Shown: positions 18,961 to 26,460 of the stretch, one piece after another
Layout: each line of letters starts with the position of its first letter
Position numbering within the stretch: the stretch's first letter is position 1
The notes under the pieces: model-generated
The model's database searches: none
Seen by the model: only the letters and a program-made list of their open reading frames with translations
What the model was told of the DNA's origin: nothing
Source of the DNA: Chara braunii
Taxonomy: Eukaryota; Streptophyta; Charophyceae; Charales; Characeae
Assembly: GCA_003427395.1 (NCBI GenBank)
Contig: BFEA01000456.1
Location: 514,962 to 541,421, forward strand
DNA length: 26,460 bases
Direction of reading: 5' to 3'
Program-made: the position numbers and the translations under genes

Positions 18961-20144
18961 TTATCTGGGCGAGCCAATGACTGAGTTTGATATATCAAAC
19001 GATGTAACTCGATCCTTGGTGAAAGCCTATCAAGAGGATGCAGTTATGTCAGAAATCATTCGTAAGTTAGAAGTTAATGACAAAGTAACTCGGACGAGTT
19101 TAGGGTGGTCAATGGCTTGCTGTTTCTTGAGAAGGCTAGGAATAAAACGTTGTGTGTACGCGATAGGGAGTCTTTGCGTAGTTTGTTTTCAGGTGAATGT
19201 CATGATGCAACTGGGCATTTCGGCTAAAGAAAAACATCAGCTAACCTAGTGCAGAGATTCTGGTGGCCGTCTATGATGCAAGATGCAAAGAAGTATGTTG
19301 AAACATGCCAGGTTTGCCAACGGGACAAACCTAGGACTCAAGCTCCACTTGGGCTCATCAAGCCCTTGCCGATTCCTGAAGGTCCCGGTCAAAGTGTGTC
19401 CAGACTTGGATACCCTGGTGACCAGCAAGAGTGGGAAAAGAGACACATCTTCATGTAGTCGACCGATTTTCCAAGTATGCAAGACTAATTGCTATGTCAG
19501 AAACAACAAAAATTGATTATGTCATTAAGCTGTTTATGGATAACTTGGGTGCGGGACTCTGGTTTGCCCAAGTCCATCGTAAGTGATAGGGATGTCCGCT
19601 TTACTAGCGAGCTGTGGCAAAACACTGCCCAAGAAATGGGTACCAGACTGCAGATGACATCAGGGAATTACCCTGAGTCAAATGGACAGGCGGAACAAAT
19701 GAGTCGAGTAGCGCATCACCTGCTACGGCATTACATCAAGCCAAGTCAGGATGACTGGGACGAAAAATTACCTATCGTCGCCAGCCTATACAACAACGTT
19801 GTGCATAACACTACTGCATGACTCCCAAGCAACTGCATTTTGGTTGGAAGCCCAGATCCGCCCTTGATTTCCTACCGACTGAAAACCAGTCAACTGCAGC
19901 ACCCGGCAGCATGGAATTTGCTGTCAAGTACGAACATATGCTGCAGCAGGCCATTGAACACATTAGGAAATCTCAGGATGCTATGATTGCATCTGAGAAC
20001 AAACACAGACGGCCTTCTAACTTCGAGGTAGGGGACAAAGTCTGGGTTAAGTCATCTGAGTTGGGTCAGTAGATAGGAATCTCTAGAAAGCTACTGCCAC
20101 AGTATTTCGGTCCTTGGGAGGTCCTAGACATAGTTGGGGATCAG
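18961..20144 (+). pseudogene. Integrase of gypsy element 1 (broken)
   Basis: It inserts the cDNA. The HHCC zinc finger is readable: His 19201, His 19216, Cys 19303 and Cys 19312, with a TAA inside at 19225-19227 and a frameshift before it. In the core the second Asp is kept (SDRD, codon 19585-19587) and the Glu follows with 35 residues between (codon 19693-19695), a DD35E spacing. The block around the first Asp near 19400 is frameshifted. Stops lie at 19456-19458 and 20070-20072, with a further shift near 19815. The C-terminal part contains GDKVWVKSSEL and FGPWEVLD (GPW/F module, about 20030-20130). Confidence 0.88.
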
Positions 20145-20594
20145 ATGGATGAACCTTCCTATGTGATTAGCATCCCACCTCACCTACGCACACACCCAGT
20201 CTTTCACGCCTCAAACCTGGCACCTTTCTCAGAGACTGCCCAATTTCCCTCCATACGGTCAAGGCTGCCCCCAACCATGAATGGTGAAGTGGACATCGAC
20301 GGGATTGTGGAGCACAGGGTGATGCCAGTACCAAAACCTCTCGGCAGAGGCCGTCCTCCCAAACCAAGGAAGCAATATCGTGTCAGATTCAGACACCATA
20401 TTGATTCCAGTGAAGATCGGTGGTTCACTAGAGAAGAACTCCAGCGAACAGCACCCCAAGTGATTGCAGGCTACGAGAGAGAACTCAAGGAAAAGTTGCC
20501 TGCAGATCAGAAGACTTCTCAGGGGTCACGAGAGACCCAATGCTGTCATTTTCGTATTTGGGGTGCAGGCAGTTGCGTCACGTCAGTTGGTTGA
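20145..20594 (+). pseudogene. Chromodomain-like C-terminus of gypsy element 1 integrase
   Basis: The segment VDIDGIVEHR, then a Pro/Lys/Arg linker, QYRVRFRHH, DSSEDRWFTREEL and a final helix match the order of a chromodomain as found after integrase in chromoviruses, where it guides insertion into particular chromatin. Aromatic-cage residues are only partly recognisable, so binding to methylated histone is not certain. The frame runs past the pol end into the 3' LTR (from 20526), and the last about 20 codons are LTR sequence. Confidence 0.65.
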
Positions 20595-21081
20595 GGGTAC
20601 CCAGGCCCCGAGCAGCAAAGAATTTCCATGGCCTTCCAGGCCTTTCTAAAACGCAGGCCCTGGGCAGGAATCGCAGCAACATACACAGGCAGTTGGGGAG
20701 CCTAACTGAACGAGGCCCAGCAGCTACAGCAGAGGCACAGCCTCCTGGGGCCTACCGGAAGCTTCTGGGCACAGGCCCAGCCCAGCCAGGCCGCCAGGGG
20801 CAGGCAGACTCTTTCCATATAGGAAAGAGCTCGCTGCCTGAAGCTCATTCAGGCACTTGCCAGCTATGCAGCAGCGCTGCTGGAGCGGACGCTCACGTGC
20901 TGCTGCTGTGCGCTAAGGGCAAGGTGCTGTATATGTGCAGTCGTGCAAGAAGAAGGGCGCTGTTGAGGGCAGCGCCATAGCCCAGCCTCCATAGCTGGCT
21001 GGGGCTTGGATTACAGTGAGGCGCAGGGGTGGTCTTCGGGTGTACAGAGGGAAGACGTGGGTGGAAGTCGAGGAAGAAGGC

Positions 21082-21117
<36 letters not shown>

Positions 21118-21538
21118 TGAGGGCACATACCTGGTATTGGCGATGGTCTGCATTGGACGACATCTTCAAGCACTTCGTTGGCTGCTGACGTCAACAGTTG
21201 CATTGTCAATTAGTAGGCAGATAGTAGCTGTGTAGGGAGTAGACTGGGCGCCGAGCGCCGAGTAGGGAGAAAGGCCTGGACACTCATGTTGGTGATGGCA
21301 AGAGCAAGCTCTCATTGACATTTGGTTTTCAGTGTTACGATTGGTGTTATATTGGTGCAATGCTGCTTTCTGGGCACTGTGATACTCTCTGGCTTTCAAT
21401 GTGATTGTGCAATCTGGATTTTGTCATCTCGCTATTGCTCAATGTGATTGTGCAATCTGGATTTTGTCATCTCGCTATTGCTCAATGTGATTGTGCAATC
21501 TGGATTTTGTCATCTCGCTATTGCTCATTTTCCTTGCA
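20526..21538 (+). repeat. 3' LTR of gypsy element 1
   Basis: Direct repeat of 12767-13683. It is about 96 bp longer because of a 43-bp unit present three times (21397-21439, 21440-21482, 21483-21525; once in the 5' LTR) and an expanded (GAT)n at about 21084-21117. No strong polypurine tract precedes it; only AGGGG is seen. Confidence 0.92.
21397..21525 (+). repeat. 43-bp unit in three tandem copies
   Basis: The three copies are identical by eye and lie near the end of the 3' LTR. The 5' LTR has one copy (13628-13670). Confidence 0.9.
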
Positions 21539-22301
21539 CTAGGAACACAGTGTGAAAGAGGCACACATACTGCAGTTGTATAGGCACTGTCATTCTGGCC
21601 CCTGTCTAAGTAATAGGATATGTACGAGCCTGACTTTGCAACACAATTAGATTTCTATTGAATATAAGATACAATACATTTTTTAACAATTATTTTTTCA
21701 TTGCAATCATGCAATGTATAACAGAATGTTTAGTTTATTTAATTGTTACATAATCTATAAAATGCATATGAATCCATTGCAATCAGACTCGCTTTCTTTC
21801 CACTTCGCACACATGCAAACAGATGGAGATTCACTCTGGCACAGGGCGCCCACTCAAAGCTTAGAGATCTGGAAATCAAGAACACAGTTCAGATGCAAGT
21901 TCTTTTCAACAGGCTATGGCGCATCAGCGCCTGAACACCCCAACCTTGGTCACTGTGTCCACTGTTTACACACGCTCACTCTGGATCACCCTGAATACCA
22001 CCACACACATACACTAGGTCTAACTTCCTCCTACGGCGGCTATGGCCGCACTACCACTACTGAATATGACTACGATCTCTCTTCAGCCCACTTCGTCTTC
22101 GGGCAACCTGCAGACCACCTTCGCACAAGAGGCTGTAGCAGCGCTTCCGCATGGCTTACACAGCGAATGAATGAATGGCTGGGCGCTGCCTCTTGATTTA
22201 TACTTCTGTAACTCGTTGGTTTGCCCCTTTCCAAGGCCCTTGGTGCACACAGTCCCACACGATACTTGCTTGACGGGACTCTGACTGACTGGGACCGGTG
22301 C

Positions 22302-22343
22302 TGCGACTGCATGGGTTTGCACTGCCAACTCGATGCAGTCGCA
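22302..22343. repeat. Perfect 11-bp inverted repeat
   Basis: TGCGACTGCAT (22302-22312) pairs exactly with ATGCAGTCGCA (22333-22343) across 20 bp. Confidence 0.8.
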
Positions 22344-22459
22344 CTGCCGACGTAACGCAGTTGGCTCACCACTTGCCCACTTGCCTCTGACTAAACGTGA
22401 GACACTTCGAAAGGCCACTTCCGGACCTTCCAGAGGCTGTGGACTTGGCCTTTCGGGTA

Positions 22460-22519
22460 CTGTAGCAGCTACGACCTTGACCTTTCATGACTGTAGCAGC
22501 TACGACCCTGACCTTTCAG
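22460..22519. repeat. 31-bp tandem duplication
   Basis: Two units (22460-22490, 22491-22519) differ at one base. Each contains the palindromic GTAGCAGCTAC. Confidence 0.85.
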
Positions 22520-22786
22520 AATACCTACAGCTATGACCTCTACAAAGCTGTGACTCCTAATCCACAGACCTACAGATCGAACCCCTACCACTACACAGAC
22601 CTACGACAGACGGCAAATACTGCCAAAACACAGATCACGGGTTCAAACACTCGGGTGTCGACTCGATACTGTACATGGGCAAAGTGAGGTCTGGGGATCG
22701 AATTCTAGGGCCCGCATCTGTGACTGCAGACAGGTGAAAACCGTTTCACTCCCGCAGGCTTAAATTCGAGGTCCTCCGAGGATACT

Positions 22787-24299
22787 TCAGTCTAAGGCAG
22801 GACCTTTACCCTTCTTATCTCTTTCGTAAGCTCGGACTATATCGGGAGCTGTCTCTAGAAGTTCTGTTCGCGTGCACCAGCAGTCGTCTTCTGGCTCTTG
22901 ATAGGCAAATCTGACTTTGTACTGTTTCTGGGGACGACCTCTACCTCCTGTCCTGAAGACATCCTCACCCACTATCCCTTCAATGTCATATCTTCCATCC
23001 ATATCTGGAGGAATCATAGATCTGCGTGATGGAAACTGTTGGCTTGTGACGCAAGGTAACAACTTTGATGCATGGAACACTGGGTAGGTGTGGAGGTGTG
23101 CTGGGATCTCAAAAGTATAGGATGGCCCATCTTCTCCGCCCCTGACTTCTAGGACTGGCCACGGTCCTCTATACGCAGGCAACAACTTTTGTGAGATGTT
23201 TTCCTCAGGGGCAAACTCTTTTGACTTGACCCAGACTAAGTCGCCTACTTGAAACTGTGAGGGGCGATGGTGCTTGTTAGCTTGCTCTATCATTCTATGC
23301 TGGGCTTTCCTGAGGTCGTCAACAACGGTAGCTATCTCTTTCTTGTGCTGTATCACAAACTCTCGTGTGGGTGGTAGCCTCTGAATCTGATCCCGGTTAA
23401 GTCCATCGAACGGTCCACGTGGTCTAAAGGACTTATGCAGTTCGTTGCGAGTGCGCCACGTAGATAGGTGCACGCTATTATTGTAGGCACTGGCTACCTT
23501 TGGGAGCATCTCATCCCAGTTGACCTGATCGGGCGTAATGTACATTCTAAGAACTTGCTGCAGGAGCTTGTTCATCTGTTCAGTCTGGCCATTAGTCTCA
23601 GGATGACGACCAGACGACATCAACAACTTTGAGCCATAAACTTTCATGAGTTCCTGCTAGTTCTGACTAGTGAATCTGGTATCCCTGTTACTAACTATCC
23701 ACAACGGTATACCATGCTCACTGACCCGATGGTCAAAAAACTTCTGCACTACCAAGTCTGTACGTGCCTCTGTAGGCAAAGGGACAAAAACTGCATATTT
23801 GCTAAATCTATCGACTATGACCATGACTTGACTTTTGCCATGTCTACTCTTGACCTGAGTATCCATAAAGTCAATGGACACAGAATCTCCGGGTCTATCA
23901 GGAATAGGCAAGGGTCTGAGAAGACCAAGAGGGGCTCACGTAGTAGTCTTGTTTCGCTGGCAAACTTTACAATTGCGGACATACTCTATGCAGTCGGCCT
24001 TCATACCAGGCCAAATGTACGCACACATGAGGTTGGCTAGTGTCTTTTGCCAACCAAAGTGTCCCTNTGTNTCATGGCATTCCCCTAAGATCAAACTATG
24101 GATCTCTTCACTGTTGGGAACGCACAGGCGGTCAACTACATTAGTCTTCTCGAATAATAAGCCATCCGCCGTGCAGTAGTTCGGCTCAGACTTCGGGGCC
24201 TCCCTAACTCTCTTGAGGAGATCGCTATAGATAGGGTCCTGTGCATAGGCCTCTCTAACTTTCTGCTGCAGGTCTCTCCCTACATCCAGATAGTGAACT
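22787..24299 (-). pseudogene. Integrase with chromodomain-like tail of gypsy element 2
   Basis: The HHCC finger is present (GECH...GHFGW, NCKVCQRNK), with two ambiguous bases inside (24067, 24071). The core shows SIDFMDTQV (first Asp). The SDRD block reads SNRD, so the second catalytic Asp is Asn (23687-23689). A TAG follows at 23657-23659. The Glu block HPETNGQTEQMN is kept. Another stop is TGA at 23936-23938. The C-terminal part has GDLVWVKSKEF, GPWPVLE, PVFHASKLLP and then a chromodomain-like segment YDIEGIVGE, QYKVRFAYQEPEDDCW and a final helix, ending at the stop 22787-22789. Confidence 0.88.
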
Positions 24300-24979
24300 A
24301 TTGCCCCAAAGTAATCAGCTCTTCTACTCAGAGCGTCCGCTACTACATTGTACTTCCCTTTAACTAGCTTTAGTTCAAAGTCATACTGGTCTAACTTTGC
24401 GGCCCACCTAGTAAGCTTAGGTGTCATCCTGGCCTGAGTCTTCAGCCACCTTAGTGTCTCGTGGTCTGAGTAGACTTTGAAGTGCCTCCCAAGCAAGTAA
24501 TGTTTTCAGTGCTCCAGTGCTTGCCTGAGAACGTAGAGTTCCCTCTCATAGGTTGATGTCGCCACCTTCTCTAAAGGCATTCTGTCGGACATGAACTCTA
24601 CGGGCCTATATCCATTGCCATCGTCTTGCAGTAACACAACACCTATGCCATACTGACTTGCATCAGTGGTAACAACGAAAGGCAGGGACGGATCGACTAC
24701 CTTAAGGACTTGGTATTCTATCAGGGCCCGCTTTAATCTTTTCAGGGCAGCGGTACGGTCCTTGTCCCACTTCCAGGTTGCCTCTTTTTTTAGCAACCTG
24801 CGAAGGGGTGCAACAATGGTGGAGAAGTTCCTGACGAACTTCCTATAGTAATTAGCTAGGCCTAAGAATGACTGCAACTCTGTCAATGTGCGGGGCATTG
24901 GCCAATCTCTAATCGTTGCAATCTTACTATCTTCGGGTCTAACGTCGTCTCCGTCTAAGACGTGGCCCAAGTACAACAC
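24300..24979 (-). pseudogene. RT connection and RNase H of gypsy element 2
   Basis: The RT connection (SFLGLANYYRKFVRNFS) is followed by RNase H with all visible catalytic residues kept: TTDASQYGIG (Asp), YERELYVL (Glu) and YSDHETLRWL (Asp). A TGA at 24506-24508 (Trp position) splits it between Glu and the second Asp. VADALSRRADYFGA marks the transition to integrase. Confidence 0.88.
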
Positions 24980-25609
24980 TTGCGGTCTTGGCCCATTCGC
25001 ATTTTCTTTGCGTTGATCTTGAAGTTAGCTTCTCTAAGCTTCTCCAAGACCTGCCTCAGATGGCCCTCATGCTCCTGGAGGGTCTTACTGAACACTAGAA
25101 TATCATCTAGATATACTACAACAAATCTATCTAACCATGACCTAAACAAATCGTTCATGCAAGGCTGGAAAGTCGTTGGCGCATTGGTTAGTCCAAAGGG
25201 CATAACTATAAACTCATTGTGCCCATATCTAGTTCGGAATGCTGTCTTGTACTGATCATGAGGATGAACCTCTATCTGATGATAGTTGGACTTTAAATCT
25301 ATCTTCGAAAAATACTTGCAGCCCTGCACCCGGTCTAACAAATCGTCTATAACGGGGCAGTGGTTCTGCATTCCTCACTGTAATAGCATTCAGACCCCTA
25401 TAGTCTATACACATTCTAAGCTCTCCCTCTTACTTGGGGACAAAGAGAACAGGTGCTCCAAATGGGGACGAACTGGGCCTAATCCAACCCTTCTCAAGGA
25501 GTTCGTCTAACTGCTTACGTAACTCGTCTAACTGCTTACGTAGCTCCTCTAACTCCCTTGGGGACATTCTGTACACAGCTCCCTTAGGAGTCGTACTGTC
25601 AGGCTCGAT
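24980..25609 (-). pseudogene. Reverse transcriptase of gypsy element 2
   Basis: It begins with [13 protein letters not shown] 21-bp tandem duplication (25503-25544) repeats seven codons in frame. Then come [21 protein letters not shown], a TAA (25430-25432) and RMCIDYRGLNAI. A frameshift lies near 25355. [23 protein letters not shown] and the catalytic [13 protein letters not shown] follow (25370-25080), all intact. A second frameshift near 24975 precedes [15 protein letters not shown]. Apart from these breaks all RT blocks are present. Confidence 0.9.
25503..25544 (-). repeat. 21-bp in-frame tandem duplication in RT N-terminus
   Basis: Units 25503-25523 and 25524-25544 differ at one base. 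On the minus strand they encode two copies of DELRKQL, so the frame is kept. Confidence 0.9.
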
Positions 25610-26027
25610 CTAAATGCGATGCTGGATGGGCCGCGACACTACTCCTATAGGCGGCTTAGCTAAGTCTGTATACTTTTCCAACAGCTTGGCAATAGTAGGA
25701 TCTCTGGGTTTCTCCTCTATAGGCTCAGTGACAGGCCTGACATAGGCCACAAAAACCTGCTCTTCTACTTTCTCCTTCTTCACCAATCGCGCGAACGCGG
25801 GAGCACTGAGGCAGCAATATGCCAAAGAGTTGTCTACTCCTGACACGTGAAACAGACGAGCCGTCTTGACTTCGCCTGATGGGCTAGGGAGCCTACACTC
25901 CTGCTCTCTCAAATGGAGTGTAGCCCCGGCCGCCTTTCCCCAGTCCATTCCTAGAACTATGTCAAAAGGAAGACTGTCTTTTACGAGGAGAGTCAGTGTG
26001 ACGGACCCGCCGGGATGGCGGTCCGTC
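25610..26027 (-). pseudogene. Protease C-terminal part of gypsy element 2
   Basis: Only the second half of the retropepsin domain is present: VKDSLPFDIVLGMDWGKAAG (about 25915-25975). The block with the catalytic Asp is missing upstream. A linker with Lys/Glu-rich sequence and a PVTEPIEEKPRDP segment leads to the TAG at 25610-25612, beyond which the same frame continues into RT. The upstream border coincides with an 11-bp-stem hairpin at 26000-26027. Confidence 0.75.
26000..26027. repeat. 11-bp-stem hairpin at the element 2 breakpoint
   Basis: GACGGACC (26000-26007) pairs with GGTCCGTC (26020-26027), and after one unpaired C the inner GCC/GGC extends the stem, with loop GGGAT. Confidence 0.8.
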
Positions 26028-26460
26028 AGGATCAAGACGAAGGGATGAGGATGGGGGAGATGGAGATGGAGCTGGAAGGGACAGCGCAGCTCCAACGCAG
26101 ACTCAACACGCACGTACTCCTATCTGTGCAAAATGAAGAATAATGCCACAAAACAGACTGCAGCTGGGGTATACCCCCAGCGGACTGACTGGACTGGACT
26201 GGACTGGACTGGTACCGACAGTGGTACCGGGCAAGACTGGACTGGACTGAATAACCGCACGGCCTGGTCCCACAGGCCGGACTGGCAAATAGCCAAATAG
26301 GCCCTGGCTGTGGGCCAGGGCAGATGAAGGCCCGCTGCACGATCCTCAGACCTGTAATGGATCGCAAGAGCCATAAACACGCTATTCGCAAAAGCAGCGG
26401 AACTCTGCAATAAAGAAAGCTGAGAAATCTAGGATGCGGAGCAAGCTCCATGCAGAGTCC
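26028..26460. other. Hairpin-dense stretch, no gene recognised
   Basis: Perfect or near-perfect hairpins: GCTGGGG/CCCCAGC (26163-26181), GGCCTG/CAGGCC (26261-26278), GCCCTGGC/GCCAGGGC (26301-26321). In addition there is a (GGACT)n run at 26182-26212 and two GGTACC sites 6 bp apart (about 26211-26228). Frames here show no family resemblance. The stretch is not gag. Confidence 0.6.

Larger units (their letters stand above)
12767..21538 (+). mobile_element. Ty3/gypsy LTR retrotransposon 1 (near full length, dead)
   Basis: Long terminal repeats flank a primer site, leader, gag, protease, RT, RNase H, integrase and a chromodomain-like C-terminus in Ty3/gypsy order (integrase after RNase H). Total length is 8.77 kb. 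The element carries at least eight in-frame stops and about eight frameshifts and has lost catalytic residues in protease and RNase H. LTRs differ at roughly 35 of 580 positions that I aligned by hand (about 6%), so it is an old copy. The GPW motif in integrase and the chromodomain-like tail suggest a chromovirus. Clean TG...CA ends are not fully kept: the 3' end is CA, while the 5' end of the shared sequence starts TCACGAG. Confidence 0.93.
21539..22786 (-). other. Spacer between the two gypsy elements, possible 3' LTR of element 2
   Basis: In the minus orientation this follows the pol end of element 2, where a 3' LTR belongs. A purine-rich GCGGGAG and a TG start near 22748 could be the PPT/LTR border, and AATAAA (minus, 21739-21734) could be its poly(A) signal. 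The 5' LTR is not in the window, so this cannot be confirmed. Also present are an 11-bp inverted repeat (22302-22343) and a 31-bp tandem pair (22460-22519). No recognised gene; the longest frame is 21714-22196 (+), unlike any family I know. Confidence 0.4.
22787..26027 (-). mobile_element. Ty3/gypsy retrotransposon 2, pol region, truncated in protease
   Basis: Minus-strand order from high to low coordinates: protease end, RT, RNase H, integrase, chromodomain-like tail. Gag, the first protease block and the 5' LTR are not seen between 26028 and the window end, so the element is either truncated near 26010 or interrupted there. It is better kept than element 1: from 24979 down to the pol stop at 22787 it stays in one frame with three internal stops. 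It is related to but clearly distinct from element 1, and the two pol genes face each other tail to tail. Confidence 0.92.

Noticed and set aside
21397-21525. Three regular repeats as a possible CRISPR-like array
   Set aside because: The 43-bp units are directly adjacent with no spacers and lie in an LTR of a eukaryotic element.

Overview
The window is nuclear DNA from a repeat-rich eukaryote. It shows eukaryotic retrotransposons, long simple-sequence tracts, a 367-base assembly gap and no compact gene array. The style of the two gypsy-type pol regions and the initiator-Met-like primer site would fit a plant or streptophyte alga (a charophyte such as Chara is a guess, not shown). I found no host gene that I can name. 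Almost all recognisable coding sequence belongs to three dead retrotransposons.

Layout. 1-2015: hairpin, then a composite microsatellite field of (GA)n, (TG)n, G/C-rich hairpins, (CAAT)n and A-tracts. A 42-bp core in this field recurs three times. 2016-3020: unassigned flank. 3032-8360: one non-LTR retrotransposon (APE-endonuclease LINE) with its 5' part inverted. ORF1 and the endonuclease lie on the minus strand (5060 down to 3032). The reverse transcriptase catalytic box, post-RT region and zf-RVT finger lie on the plus strand (5067-7479), followed by a 3' UTR with six hairpin motifs and a poly(A) tail at 8335-8360. An identical 11-bp direct repeat, GTCCAATGATT, lies at 3021-3031 and 8361-8371. 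This marks one insertion event with the 5' inversion expected from twin priming.

8372-12766: mostly unassigned, and the only zone that may hold host-gene pieces. There are possible minus-strand exons near 10.1 and 10.6 kb and a possible terminal exon at 11155-11385. The zone also has a 500-bp polypyrimidine tandem region and a gap (11726-12092) bordered by (CT)n and (TG)n.

12767-21538: a Ty3/gypsy LTR retrotransposon on the plus strand with both LTRs (917 and 1013 bp, about 6% different by hand count), a tRNA primer-binding site, a 1.26-kb leader, gag with a CCHC knuckle, and protease, RT, RNase H, integrase and a chromodomain-like tail. It is broken by many stops and frameshifts. 21539-22786: spacer that may contain the 3' LTR of the next element. 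22787-26027: a second, better-preserved Ty3/gypsy pol on the minus strand, tail-to-tail with the first and cut off inside its protease. 26028-26460: a hairpin-dense stretch of unknown nature.

The most informative object is the inverted LINE with its target-site duplication. I saw no evidence of a new defence, toxin or metabolic system. No database search was possible, so family names rest on motifs read by eye.
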